Positions 24,023-40,700 of a DNA stretch of 64,000 nucleotides are shown here, piece after piece (within the stretch, counting starts at the first letter, position 1; each line of letters opens with the position of its first letter). The position numbers and the translations under genes are program-made. The stretch lies in contig JAILWY010000014.1 in the NCBI GenBank assembly GCA_022113835.1, positions 4,217,501-4,281,500 on the forward strand, read 5' to 3'. The notes beneath the pieces are model-generated. The model was not told the DNA's origin, ran no database searches, and saw only the letters and a list, made by a program, of their open reading frames with translations. This DNA is from Atopsyche davidsoni (lineage: Eukaryota; Arthropoda; Insecta; Trichoptera; Hydrobiosidae).

Positions 24023-27000
24023 TAGTTGTCACACTTTAGAGAAATATTTTGATGAACTAACATATTTTTAGAAAATCTATTTATAATCTTACATAATTAA
24101 ATACATTACAAATGGGATTATCTCTGGTGCCTTAAAGAAAAGGAATTCTGAGTGACCTGAGCTTATTTGTTAAAAGTATCAAATTATACTTACATGTTTT
24201 TGTGAATTTATAAATATATTTAATAATACATTATAATTGTTAGAAAAAAAAATTCAGTAACCTTTAAGCATGTGTTTCAATTATATGTTTTCTAATATAT
24301 TGACAAAACTGATTTATATGATAAAATGTTATTATAAACATACTTAAAAACTCAAAAAATTTAAATTTAAATTTATTAAATCAAAGTTTTTAATAACAAA
24401 ATCTATTAACTAATCAAAAATCTTATTTTATCGCATTATCTCATTTATTGGTGGATTTTCACTAATATTAAATAAAAATTCAATTTTAAAATAAAATATT
24501 TTGTTAAATGCTTACTTATTGCTTAGCGCTTTTCATAATTTAACAGCGTGGTGTTTTACATCTTTATGTAGCATTTACCAGATGTAACATTTAAGGACAT
24601 AGCCCGTGTATATAGGCTTAGATCCAATAATCACCCAAACGAACAGAAACTCACACGAAAATGATTGTATTCCATCATTCGCTTGAAAACAATATTGTAT
24701 TTAATTATATGTGTAACAAGCTTCCAAGGGTTGTTATTAGCTGCTTGATAAAATCAATTACATTAATAAAATTCCAAAATATATATGATAATTATTTCAA
24801 AATATAATGAATATTCATCTCAAACTCAAATTTTAAATCAATAAAATTTTCAATGTATTGTCATTGAAAATAGAAAATTCACATACCAATTTGATTTTTA
24901 ATTAAATTATTATGAACTGTTTGTTTGTACATTTGAAAAAAATTCAAGCTCGGTTTATTTCTAAATAGACGAAAAATATGGTGCATTTTTACTATCTGGC
25001 TTACAGTCTTCGTTCAAAGATTTGTGTTTTCCTGTCTACAATTGGATTTAAGATTTTTATTGTAAATATAGAACTGCACGCTACAGTCACGATGAACCTC
25101 ATATTATTTCTACGGTGTACTTTTGCGCAGATTGCTGTCAGTCACGAGACAAGAAAAGCAATCTGAAATAGTGAAGGGCTCTGAAGTAACTTACAGTGAA
25201 TAAAGTTTAATAAGATGAATCTATAAAAAAATACTTATGTTTTATTTGTGTAATGAACTATTTTTTTTGTTTTATTAAGAGAGAAAAACTTGCTGTTTAT
25301 CTACCAATGGGTTTCTATCTGTAAAAAAAAATCCAATAAGATTTATGAAGAAAAGATAATAATTTTAGTAATTTAAACACAGCAAAATCGATAAAAAGTT
25401 TTTTGAAATAATTATGAGTTTAATAAAAGCACATATATTTAAAAAAATTCACGCACGATATCCCATTATTTTTATTTCAAATATGATTTTTTTTCGATTC
25501 GAATTCAAATCGATTTTATACGTAGATTATTTAATCTACGTATAAAATCGATTCTTGGTAACAATAGTAACTACTTGTAACACTGAAATCTCTTGTAAAA
25601 CTGAAAAATAACCATTTCTTATACTATAATAGTGATCGGAAAAGTCACCATAAATTATTCCCATGCATCGCTTGTATAAACGGTTCAACCGGTTTTATTA
25701 AACTACTCTTGTTTCAATTTTAATTCATAGCTCTGGTATCTTCAATTACTGTTTTGGTTAATTTCCGATATATTTTCAGCTGGTTTTACAATAACATTGA
25801 AATAGCATTAACAGAGTAAGGCCGACACAGGGTCCTGAATGTTTGAGTCAAAAATGAATGCTTTATAAATACTGATAAAATAATGAACGTTTCTCAAGGG
25901 CTTCTTCAAAAAGCACAGATTTATCCCAGCTGGGGCTTTGCCATTTTATTGTTTCAGATTGAATTCGGCTTTCATGTAAAAACCTTCTTGTAAAATACGA
26001 GAAAAACCATGAAATGTACATGTAGAGGTGACCATATTGTATGAAATAGTCTCAACTTCTTACCATGAAATTGATCTAGAAAAATATTTTTCCCAAAGAA
26101 TTTGATTTAACAAGACTTTTTACCCTTTAGTTTATTTTATTTGTTCTAGCGTATTTTTTGTTATCTAATGTTTCATTGCACTTCTCAAATTTTACACAAA
26201 TTATGAGTCCTGACATATCTGGTATACAAATGAATTTATTATTAAATTCTAATGTATATAATTAAATACGAAAACCAAAAACATACATCTATTCATCGTT
26301 ACACAAAAATCAGACATTTTATTTCTAAACCTCTTTTTATTTTATATTTCTGCGCTGATTAAAATATCCACGACTGCAGTGTGCGGTCAAACGGGTATAG
26401 ACTTGTTTTAAGCGGGATAAAGTTAAGAAGAAGTGTAAATTGTATGCAGTGAATAAAGAGAACATGATGCGATAAGATAATATTGTTTATTAAGAACAAA
26501 GCCACCGAATAAAGGCTGTGTGGCCACCCTACACATCTAACTCACCTCCAGCATTGTACAGGACCCCTTCAGAATACAGGACTTAGATGTTTTTCTGGGG
26601 AAAATTACCGGGACAAAACAAGCGTTGATACTTGAAAGAAGGAATGTATGGCACTCGAAAATCTCGGGAACTTTTGACAATCACAATTCTGTTTTGCAAA
26701 GAAATCAGGAGCAAATGAAAATCCCTCTGGTGGAATTTCTCAGCCTCTTGATCCGCCTACTTGTAAATCCTGGAATCTGCAGCCTTACGTGGAGGCATTT
26801 TTTTCTTTTAAACTGAGTAGGTCTGTTTTTATTTTAAAATTGGAAGAAAATACGCTTATTCTGAAAAAAAATTCAGACGTTTAGTTAAAATTTCCAAATC
26901 TAACATCACGTTTACAAAGAAAATAAAAAATTATACGCTTTTAATAATTTTTTTCTCAATATATCAATTATAAAACGTTTCAATAATTTTTTTTCCAATT

Positions 27001-28251
27001 GGAAAATAAATGAATGCTTAGTCAGGTAGTTGGGTAAAACTATTTTCAATTTATATTTTTACATAGCGTACTCAATATGTTCGTCGGGACAAGTAGTCAT
27101 AACTTCACCAACCTCAGGGAAAGTACAGACTGTAAAAAGTGTTTCTTAACTTCTTATGTTTATTTTTCCATGCTATTTGAGGTTTTTACTAAGATTCCAA
27201 TCACGAATTTATCTAGAACAGAGCTTGGTGTGGATAAGTTAAAAATATTTTTGAAATAATTACAAAATTCATAGAAGTACTTAAATCAAATTCTTTACAA
27301 AAACATTAAAGTTCAAAATAAAATATATTAAATCATCAAAATACCAGCCGCCTCGTATATATTGAATACATTTATTCATACAAACTTGTTAATTAATAAT
27401 TTCTATGTTAAAACAAATTATTAAAATTTGTAATCCTTTAAAGAAGATTAATGTGGTAATACTTGATATTTGCAAAGAAAATTGGAACAGCCGTGTTTGT
27501 AAGTTAATAATTATGAAAGAAGTTAATAATAATTAAATTGTTGCATAACGAGCAAGTATAAACAAAGCATATAACGGCGGCAATTATACGATTCATGATT
27601 CACGCGAAGGCAGAGCAACCTTTCCATCCCCCGGCTTACATGGAGAAGCAGACTCAATTACAGGATCCTTCCTCTCTTCTATTAAACCTATCCCCAGGGG
27701 ACGTTAAAACAAGAAAAAATAACCCTCCCTTATAATAAAACAGAAATATTCAAGTTTTTAAGTACTCCAAAAGGCCAAACTCAGCGCCGGTTTTGTGAGA
27801 ACCTTTTAATTCTCAAATTAATGATAATTATGCGCGAACACAGTGGATTTTGAAACGAACGTATTTTTGTTCCAGCTTTCGTAATTGAACTTTTATTAGG
27901 TTTTTTATTCATTTATAAAAGTAGAGTAATTACAATTTGAATCCCGTCTAGACCCTTCACTGATAAGTTCGTGTGTAATTTGACATTGTTATTATTAATT
28001 TGCATTATTATAGCGTTTTCGTAATTATTTATTTATCAAACAGAAAATAGTCACATTATTGAATGGCAAAACAGTAAGGTTACGAATTTTAATATGTAAA
28101 AAGTGCCATACTTCATTTTTGAGTTGACTTACAAATGCTACGTTAATCTACAACTTTTATAAATTTTAATAAGCACCGATTTGTTGCTAATTGCATTTTA
28201 TTGAGAATTTATCTATTAAAATGATAACACGTCTGAAAAATATACAAATCA
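24023..28251. other. AT-rich non-coding tract
   Basis: I see no gene. It contains a palindrome at 25508-25553 (listed) and a GC-richer patch at about 27600-27720. Frames at 24978-25166, 26625-26816 and 27077-27259 have no domain I recognise. Confidence 0.55.
25508..25553. repeat. Near-perfect 46-bp palindrome
   Basis: Two 22-bp perfect inverted arms (25508-25529 and 25532-25553) are separated by only TT. The arms include ATCGATTTTATACGTAG. Such a compact palindrome can extrude as a cruciform. It may be a template-switch product or a foldback remnant. Confidence 0.95.
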
Positions 28252-28264
28252 TTGTATATATATA

Positions 28265-28347
<83 letters not shown>
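28252..28347. repeat. Compound microsatellite (TA)n(TG)n(TA)n
   Basis: A short TA run and about 7 TG units are followed by a long uninterrupted TA run. Confidence 0.98.
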
Positions 28348-28349
<2 letters not shown>

Positions 28350-28574
28350 ATATAATTAATTATTTCTTCGTAAAATCAATTACTTGACATAAATAATAAA
28401 ATATTTTTTATGTGATCTTGTGATTATCCTGTGTTTCAATTATTTTATGAATAATTAAATACAGATAATAAAAAAAGTCTACTTACTTACTAACTACTTT
28501 AACAATAGTAATTTTTCATATATTTATTAAAAACCAATCTACTGAATCACTTCAAGAATATTCTTAAATTCTAA

Positions 28575-28890
28575 TTTATCGAGCCGCCAATTACCGACGC
28601 TTGAAAATTCCTATCGGAAGCTGCAATACCTCCCAGAGTGGTGACGCTCCAAGAAATTGAAAATGGGACGCCCGCACTTACAGCCGGCTTCCCAGACTTC
28701 GATTATTTATCCCTTGCCGGGAGTGCTTGCTCTGGTATCTCTTTTATCGGCCATCGAAGATGTTCTGCTGGCGTAAACCTCCAGAAGATTATGGAAATTA
28801 GTCTTGCGCCTGTTCCCGGAACAAAATCACCAGGTAACCCAGTCGGATTGATGACCCGATTTTTCAATGTAATCACGCCTGACGTGGATA
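28575..28890. other. Long GC-richer block with an open frame
   Basis: About 315 bp has near-balanced base composition, unlike its flanks. A 90-codon plus-strand frame (28638-28910) spans most of it. The predicted peptide is G/S/P-rich and matches no family I know. I see no convincing upstream acceptor site. Options are a conserved non-coding element, an unrecognised exon, or old repeat DNA. I favour non-coding. Confidence 0.35.
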
Positions 28891-28910
28891 AGAAGGAATG
28901 TTATCATTAA

Positions 28911-30714
<1,804 letters not shown>

Positions 30715-31110
30715 CAAGAGCGCCAAAAGGGCCCGAAATTTCCCTACTCACCTTTTATTTTGACTGCGTTTGACAACTCAAAAGAGAGGGATAGGTACTT
30801 TTCAAAAAATTTGCAAGCGCAAAAACTTATACATTATGTCTTCATTGAAAGCATTGTATGAAAAGCTCGCAATCTTTATGCTTATACATGAAATAGAGTC
30901 CCGGTCGCCAGGCGCGTGTGGAGCGCAGCGGCCGATCTCTGCGCTCCTCGGGAAATGGAACGGTCCTATATTACTCACGCCGTACATTTTGATGATTCGA
31001 TTGGGCGAAGGTAACTTACTTAGACGTGTTCCTGTAAAAAATAGCTTCCGGCGAAAGTGGCCACCGCCGCCATATGTCGACCGGAAATGCGAGCTTTCCG
31101 CAGAGGCAGG
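30715..31110. other. Long GC-richer block with overlapping open frames on both strands
   Basis: GC-rich cores lie at about 30895-30960 and 31040-31110. A 134-codon plus-strand frame (30770-31174) and a 138-codon minus-strand frame (30802-31218) overlap almost completely. They are among the longest frames in the window, yet neither peptide shows a recognisable domain. Antisense pairs of this kind usually reflect scarcity of TA-containing stop codons. It is a possible conserved non-coding element. Confidence 0.35.
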
Positions 31111-31380
31111 GAGATTTATTTTCGCAGCATTTTTCTCTTTTAAATTTATATCTAAATGTAAAAGCGAAGCGTGAATTCTTCCAAACATTTTTTTCTTGAA
31201 CAGTCCAAATATCCTCAAGTCATTTTATGCATGATTTAGTGTGTACATTTTAGACATTTTTCAGATAAAACGGACGTGACTTGTAACCTCAGTCTGTAAA
31301 AATGTTTTGAGTGGAATAGCATATAAAATTACTTGCAAAAATATTTAAGTGTTCATTCAAAAAAATTAAAAGGCAAGTGA

Positions 31381-31419
31381 TATGTGATTATGATTTGAAT
31401 TATAAATCATAATCACATA
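31381..31419. repeat. Hairpin with 16-bp perfect arms
   Basis: TATGTGATTATGATTT (31381-31396) and its perfect complement (31404-31419) surround a 7-nt loop. Confidence 0.9.
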
Positions 31420-32650
31420 AAAAAATAATTTACAAAAAATGTTGTAAAAAGTCATGATTATATTGAATTTTATAAAAATCTATTACCGTGATAATATTAA
31501 AAATTTGTTATTTAAAATTTTAACTTCTATTCAAGTTTTGTATTTTGCGTTATTAGTTGCGATGTGATATTTTATTTTAAAAACTTATTTCACAAACATT
31601 TTCAAAGAAGATCGATTACAACAAAAAAAGAAAAGACAAACATACATAACATATTAAGTATGTAGAGTAATTTTATTCTATCAAATTGCTCTCTCAATAT
31701 GTAAAAAGACCGAGAAGTTGGAAGTGAGTTTGGTTATATCGGCCCATATATATCTCTGTCTTCGAGCTATAGTCGATAAAATACCGTTCATATTTGGTGA
31801 ATACAACTCGCCAGGAATATATAATACCTAGTAAATCTACACTTGTTAATACCTGCTTCCTCACAGTTTAAAGTGTAAGGTAGAACACCAAGTTACACGT
31901 AAGATGTGCTGTACAACACATTTCCGGGATATTAATACATTTCAGGCATAACTTTTTTTCTCTAGAACTCACCATCGAATAGTATATCTAGAAATCCATA
32001 CGTTTACTTTGTGTTAGTTTTAAACAATCAAAATATTATACAAAGATTTCATAAAAAAATTTAAATTAAAAAAATATTTTGGAGGTAAATTATAAATAAA
32101 AACAAGTAATTTTTGAGACAACTGATATTTGTGACTGAAACAATGCAAGCCCTTTCGTTCAATAGAGGTGAAGTAAATTTTCAAAGTTTTTTTATAAAAT
32201 TTTGCGTTGCCCAAATATTAGCATAAGTCTTTAAAATTGATTATAGAATATTTGTTGAAAGGTTTTTAAAATATTAAATGGAAAGCAAGTTGTCAAAGAT
32301 TATTTTTTATAATTTTTAATATGTACGCCCACGAATTACCCCATTTGTCTTTGAATATAAAAATACTATTTATCGCAAAAAAGACAATTTTTTTCAGATA
32401 TGGACTATTAAAGGAAAAACCAACTAAATAATGGTTATGTATATTGTTACTAAAAATACGTTAAAGACATAATAGCTCTATGAGTACATATATTTAAATT
32501 AAAGAAGAGTATTTGAATTCAGTCAAATTGAAATTCAAATACAAAATCATTGTATTAAGTGTTTAATTCGTGTATCATCGCCAGTCAATAAATGTCACTT
32601 TCCTCAAATAATCGGGTATATCTCGACGCTTCTACGCAACTGCTATCAGC
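31420..32650. other. AT-rich non-coding tract
   Basis: I see nothing gene-like. The minus frame at 32020-32214 is low-complexity F/Y/K/L-rich sequence. Confidence 0.6.
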
Positions 32651-32775
32651 AGCAGCATCTTCTAGCACTCCAACTATATCAGCGGAACGTCTGTTAACAT
32701 TATCGGGGTGGGGAGTAGTGAAGTTATACGACCCCGCAGGAGGGGGTGGTCGCCCCAACTAGACCAAACTAATCG
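32651..32775 (+). repeat. GC-rich repeat, copy A of a diverged pair
   Basis: 125 bp aligns almost without gaps to 33314-33437. Shared landmarks in order are CTTC-AGC-CTCCAAC, ATCA-CGGAA, TCTG, ACATTATC, GTTA, GGAGGGGG, CGCCCCAA or GCCCCAA, ACCAAA and AATCG. I estimate about three quarters identity by eye. Its identity is unknown. Confidence 0.8.
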
Positions 32776-33099
32776 TAGTGGAGAGAAAATTTGTCCTTTA
32801 AGTGTATAAAATATAAATTCTCATATAAAAGATTTTTTCGATGAATCTAGGAAAAATAACATACTTAGGTATACCATAGTTTTATCACATCGTTATTGCG
32901 CCTTTTCAAAAAGTAAATGAGGTTTTCTATGCAAACCTATGCGTACCTAAAATTCAACTAAGAATTTTTAAAAGTGATGAGGCTTCTGTCAACAATACAA
33001 ATATTTGTATATTGATTGAATTCTTTTTAAAATAAACAGAAAAAAAATTTGCAAAGAAAAACAGTGAGAAAAAATTTTGCGAACTTATTGTGTCAAATG

Positions 33100-33560
33100 G
33101 CTCACCCGTAAAAAATCCACAAGGAGACAGAATCACAGAATACGATATCCGTTTGGTATGATTCTTGAAAAGTACGAGTGGAATGGCGATTCGAAGGCAG
33201 GGAGCGTTATGTGCACGGCTGCTAAATGGCAGCTCAAGCCTTCATCGCCAATCATTAAATACGAGAATCTCTTTGAGTAATCAGATCCGTCTCGCCGCCC
33301 CCCACCCGGGTCCGATAGCGTCTTCCAGCGCTCCAACCAAATCAACGGAATATCTGCTCACATTATCATGGAGGGTAATGAGGTTACGGACCCACACCGG
33401 GAGGGGGCGAGTTGCCCCAATAAAACCAAATCAATCGGGCGAATTGAATTTACAGTCTCCGGGGGCGCATAAAAATACGGCCGGAGTGGACGGCACGCGC
33501 TTAAAGAGCCGAGCGGAGACGCTAAACAAATAGGCGGGTCTCCGATTATTCCTATTGGAT
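33100..33560. other. GC-richer block containing repeat copy B
   Basis: The longest GC-rich region of the window includes repeat copy B and downstream CpG-containing sequence to about 33540. A 122-codon plus-strand frame (33165-33533) crosses it, together with 67-codon plus and 70-codon minus frames. The peptides have no recognisable domain. Because the homologous copy A is not open across the same frame, coding is unlikely. Confidence 0.4.
33314..33437 (+). repeat. GC-rich repeat, copy B of a diverged pair
   Basis: This is a direct-orientation homologue of 32651-32775, starting 663 bp downstream. The pair may be a tandem segmental duplication with an AT-rich spacer or two members of a short dispersed family. 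Confidence 0.8.
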
Positions 33561-34599
<1,039 letters not shown>

Positions 34600-34720
34600 T
34601 TACGATTGGGCGCCCGGCCCGGAGGATCGAGTGACGTGTTCACGGAAAGCCCGCAAATTGATTGGTATATCAATATTGAAGGATGAAGCCCTCTCGTAAA
34701 TGTAATTCCATCTCGTTAAA
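34600..34720. other. GC-richer block
   Basis: A short GC-rich core at about 34608-34635 (GCGCCCGGCCCGGAGG) is followed by a CRE-like TGACGT near 34633. A regulatory function is only inferred. Confidence 0.35.
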
Positions 34721-37700
34721 AAAAAAACGGCATGAGATCCGACATGCCTAGTTACAGCGTCAAAAACTTACCCAAATGGGAGAAACTTTCTTAGAGATGT
34801 CTGCTTCCGTCGCGCTTCCACAAAAGGTTCCAGAAAGTTTCTCTTTCATGTATTTCAATGTCATGAAAATATCAATCTCTATAGAGCATATAATTAATGT
34901 TTTATCCATAGTTCATATTTGATAAACTGTTACTACATAATATTTTTTTTAAAGGAAATCACACAACACGAGAAATTATATAAAATGATAAAATATACAC
35001 GAAGAATAATTTTCATACGAAAATGTTACTGAATTAAAAGAATATTTTTTTGAACAATAACACGTGTTATAATAAATTTAAATATCAGAACTTATTTGTA
35101 ACTTTAATGAAAGTGTAAAAATTGGCACTCGCACGGGGCCATAAGTTTCAATGTGAGTCTAACTTCGGTCAAAGACTTTTATGACAGGTAAACTTTATAT
35201 ATATAACTCGTATATATATATATATATATTTTTTTTTTTTCCCTTTAAAATAACTTTGATGCGAATGTTTTATACAATATACTAACATACATCACTTGAT
35301 GCTATATTTATTACGTTAAGTGTTTTTAAAATGTGGATTATGTTTAATATTTTATATTTAAGTGTTGAATTCAAACCATCTCTTGATACAATAGATTCAA
35401 ATTTTAAGCAATACAGGTTTCCGTGGTCAAATTTAATACTAATTTATCACCTTACTGTTGTAAAATACCTTACAGTGTTGCCTGTCAATCCGGCGTGTTG
35501 CCCTGATACCTTTTACGTTTTACTCCACTTCTTACCATCGCTGACTCCGCTCGTATGACACACTGGGGTGATATCGGGACGTCACATTTGAAGAGGGTGT
35601 TTTTGGGGGCGTGTAGCGGTCGATGCTTTTGTATTTGTTTAGGGCAGCAAAAATTTCTGTCTCATAAAATTCAGTCAGGTTGATTTATATCCGTTACTTA
35701 TAAAAGAAACCTTTTTTTTACTTTAAGATATACTCAAATACAACGAGGTATTTTTATCTTAAATTGATTCCTACTCTAGTAATAAATATTACGCGTTTTT
35801 GAAGCGAGCAATTCATATTAGAAAGTAACATCGTTTCGATAACTGCACCTAACAGAAATAACAGATTACACGTGCTAAGTTATACATAAATATAATGATA
35901 CTCGTACAAACAAACATACACATACACACACACATACACAAACACACACACACACACATACTTATAAACATACACACTTTTTATTCACCTTTCATCAAAC
36001 ATTTTTCTTACCATTCAATCAAACCATTCTAAATACTTATTTATTTATATCAACTTTTTGTGGAAATCTGTTATTATCAAAGAAGTAGCAATGATAAAAA
36101 AATAAAAAAGGTTAACTGCATTGGTATATTGGAACTGTGCCGGAAAAATATTTTTGGGGAATTAAGGAAATAATTTTATTACTAAGATATTTTTTTGAAT
36201 AAATTTCACTATGCAAATTCCTATGATGTCAATAATTTTGGCTTAGATATTTATTGTGAAGTCTAGTGTGTGCTATAAAAATGTGTATATCAGATCAATA
36301 GCGAAAATTCCACGCAAATTCAATATATTATTTCTTCAGTCAGCACGAAAATTTTGCTGAAATTTAAATGTAGGCATTCCTCCGTTAGGCATGGATTCGG
36401 GGGTCATATATAAGGGAATGTTTCTTTATAACATACAAAGGTTGTGCTTATTTTGCGTGTTCTGTATGTGAACATATATTTATATTCTTGCTAGGTTGTG
36501 TACGTCGAAAAAATATTGATCGACATATCTTTTATCTGCATACACCGAATTAAGACTGCTTATATAAAATGTTAACCGAATTTCCCAATGCTTTTTTGTA
36601 TTTATGACTTGATAGTTTCTACTCTAACTTTTTTAAAAATTGACCGTCTATTATAACTTACTACAATTTTTAAATTTATTGTTTTTTTTATAGTAACAAC
36701 TAATATACAGATATAAAAAATCTGATTTTATGTAAAGTATAAATTATTCCAAATTTAATAATGCACACCAAACGATTGAATGTTTTTTTTTCATATTGGA
36801 TTTAAAAATATTCCTATGACATTAAATGTGTCCGATAGCACTCGTCAGCAATAATAATGAAGTTTACTATTCATACTTTATTAATAACCATTAAAAGTTT
36901 AAACGGAATTTTTTAAAATATTTTTTATACATATTATATTAAATTTTAAATAATACAAATATTTTTAATACTTGAGTTCTCTATTTTCAATGTTTTATGT
37001 TCAAAAATCATTAAATGACCATTCAGTATTTTTGAATTGTTAGCTTATTTTTCTAAATTCAAGTACTTGTACATGCATAATCTTATAATATCTATAAAAC
37101 ATTTTCACAGTATTCATAATTCATTTTTCAACGTGACCTGAATACCAAAAACAAACAAAATTCACTGCTTAATTGGTTGTTAGCATGAACAATCAAATTA
37201 CTTGTATTTTTTATTATTTGCATTTTCACTAAGTTAAGTTACCCTGACATGTACCACCGATAGTAAGCTGTCAAGCTAATTAAATTATTTCAAAAATACA
37301 CAATTACAATAATTCACTAAGATAAATTCTCCTAGCCCCTGTGACCTCAAAATTTAACACGCCAGTAAAGCTCAGCTATTTCGATTTTTTCTACACAAGA
37401 GTATGTTGGGCGAGAGCCGCTATAGTACCAAATGGCCGTCGTTAAGGGTGTGTGTGACGGAAGTCCCGGGGGTCCCGGATGAAGCTGAATGAGGAAGACT
37501 AATAGAAAGAGATAAGGCGGGAACATGACATCAGCACACGTGCTTTTTGAATTCAAAAGAACATAACGAAAACATTATAATTTTGAATATTTAATATGTT
37601 TTCATACAATCATTTAATCAGTTTATAAATTTTGCGTTAAAAATATTAAATTTCCAATTAGAGGTTGAGTTTGAATTTAACATATATAAAATAAACACTT

Positions 37701-40700
37701 AAATTTCTACAGTAAATTTCATAAAGTTTATACCGGATATTTAAAAACCTGTGTCCATGTTAAACCAAATTTCTGAAACATGTACACTTCAAGGATTGTG
37801 GCAATATTTTGATCTACAGTGATTTTTTTTATTTTCAAGCACATTAACCTGCAAAATTTTTGATGCATTAAGTATTATTTCTCTCTACGATTGAGTAACT
37901 GCCATAATTACGCAGAAAATACAGTACAATAGGCTGATAAATTTAAAAAAAACAAATGAAATAGACGATTTACTGCAATATTAAAAACTTAACACAAACT
38001 ACAAACGTCAAGAAAAGCATAAAAATATATGAAGAGACAAATGAAAATATGGAATATATGTAACATTTATCGTAAAATTAGGGTGTGGAGATTTATAAGC
38101 ATAAAAATTATAATTCAGGCAGTTGGAAAGAAAAAATAGTTTGCCATGGATCATAAAGCTTCAATACTAATTTTGAGACAATATTTTTACTAAGAATACA
38201 CAAATATTTTTGTTTCATAAAGGTATTTAAAAATCAAAAACAGTTTACATTGTAAAAATATTTGTTATTTTATTTTATTTAAAATATTTTTAGTACACGC
38301 CCTTTTCTTTTTCTTTAAAAAAATTATTCACTAAATTCAATTATTTTTTTGTTCTTAGAGCTTCAGTAATAGTTTTAAATGAATATTTAAATACTCAATG
38401 TCTTGAAAGCACTAAAATTAACAGAAAATCACAATTTTTAAATATTATGAAAATAGATATTTAATTATGTAATTATTAATGCTCTTAAAAATAAGCCGTT
38501 AACGACGTTAAATTTACGTAAAAAAATCATTGAAAATAAATCTCGACATTTTTTTTATTTTCTCCAACAACGAAAAGGGTGGGGGGCGAGAAACAAAACG
38601 GAGGACTTAAACTGGAAATTATGCAAATCGCTCGAAACTCCGATCGAGCTAAATTAAGGGAAATCTCAAAAATGGATCCTTTTGCGAACCCAAACAAATG
38701 GGGGCTCACGTTCGGGAACATGGAACAAATTTCAATTCGAAAATGATATGCACACTGCACGGTCGGCTGTTCGACTTAATTAAGGCTCTCGTTAAAAACT
38801 CCCATTCCCATTTAAAGATATTTTAATTAGGGGGGATCATTTGTTGTGTATTAATTATTTTTTTTATAATGAGGGTGTTTTTTTTCAGGTTTATGTGCTT
38901 ACACAACAGAATGGCTGAGTTTTTAATGGTATCAAATATCTTTTTGAATTCAAACTTGGCTCGCTTTTTTGTATTTTGAACAATCAATTATTTCATTCTA
39001 GCAACTTTTCTCAAAGTTATGTCATTAATATTCTAAAATATCTAATACAAATGGTATACTAAGCTAAGCATTTGAAAAATGAGTATGAAAGTTTATTCTT
39101 AGAATTTTCACAATAGAAAAATTTAAAAACATAAAGTCGTTTATTTATTTATTGTTTAGAATTTTTTTTATTCAGAATTTATGTCATAAATCCGCAGTTT
39201 ACTAGTAACATTAGGATTCAAAGCTGCAAAAAAAATATTCCAAATCGTATTCGACAAAACAAAAACATAACTGAGTCTAATTAAATTGGTTGAGTTTTAA
39301 TTTGTCAAGACGGAGATTGAGCAAGGAGACTTCTAAATCAACGGACATCGATCTATCGACTGAGCAAACAAACCAATCTTTTCTAACCCTTTTATTTTCA
39401 ACGTCTTTTGTTTGTTGTATTTGTTTTTATTCGTCGTTAGCGACTACGATTAAATAAAATTAAAAGTATTTATCTAAATTATCAAACTACGATGATATAC
39501 AAAAAAAAATAGTTTTAATCCTTAGATAGAAATGTTTTCTATACAATAAGGCATTTAAATACTACAAGAATTACATTAACTTACAAATATTTTAAATTTT
39601 TTTTTTTGTCTGCGAATGTGTTGCTCTTTATTTCCGTCAGTTTTGTTTGCAATAATATGCAAACAAACTTTTATTGTCTTTGATTTGATATAGCTAATAT
39701 ATCGAAGTTAGGTATATTTATTTGTAAAAGTTATTTATTTGACACAAAGAGAACATAAAGAAGCCTTAATAAAGTTGTGACAGATTGATACATTGCAAAT
39801 ACAAAGTTAATGCTCAATTTTCGGAAAAAAAAAATATTTTCCGTTTTCAGAACTGAAACCAACTTTCACAGCCTTTTCCATCTGTGATGTATTACACAAG
39901 TCGTGCCGATTTTCTTGGATTGATGGGAATACAAAGTTTTGTAAAATAATATAACAGGGTATCAGAAAAAATCAACATAAGCCACTACACCGTACATTAT
40001 TGTATATTAACAGAAATAATTCGAAATTTCTCAAAAAAAATATTAGTTGTAATGCAAATAAAAAAAGCAACCAAGACAACTGTTATACCTTGTCTTTTTT
40101 GTAAACTTTATAGTAAAGTATATATTTTTGGTCACACGTAAAAAAATTGGTCTACATACTACTCTAAAAGTGTTTTATATTAATTTACGCATAGTACAAT
40201 ACTCAATACATGCAACTATTTTTTTTCTCAAAATGAACTTTAGAATTTTTGCGTAAAGATACAGTTCACTTTTAAACTTAATACTACCTATAACTGGGCT
40301 ATGACTAGCTATTCCATCTGTTTTACTAACAGACGCACGGGATAAATCATTGCCTCCACTTGGGTGTACTCGCGGCTCTATGAGGCTGGGAGCTCTTTTA
40401 TAGCGAGTAGTAGTTTTTCATACAATTCCCTCAACCATGTTGAATGCTTTCGTTGCCAGGCACACAGCACGTTGGGAATCAAAGAACCAACAACCGACAC
40501 GTTGAACAATATTTTAAAATTTACGTTGATTATCTACAAATTTGAAAATTCAATTAAAATACTCTTGTTCATCCAAAAATATATATATATATATTTACAC
40601 GCTAGTTGAAATTGGAGTATTGTTGTTTTAGACCTTTTCAATAAAACGAAAAGTTAAATTAAAATATATTCATATTTAAAAGAAAATATTCCTATTTGTA

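Noticed and set aside
33165..33533. 122-codon frame as a gene
   Set aside because: It lies in GC-rich DNA where stop codons are scarce, has no recognisable domain, and overlaps a repeat whose other copy is not open in the same frame.
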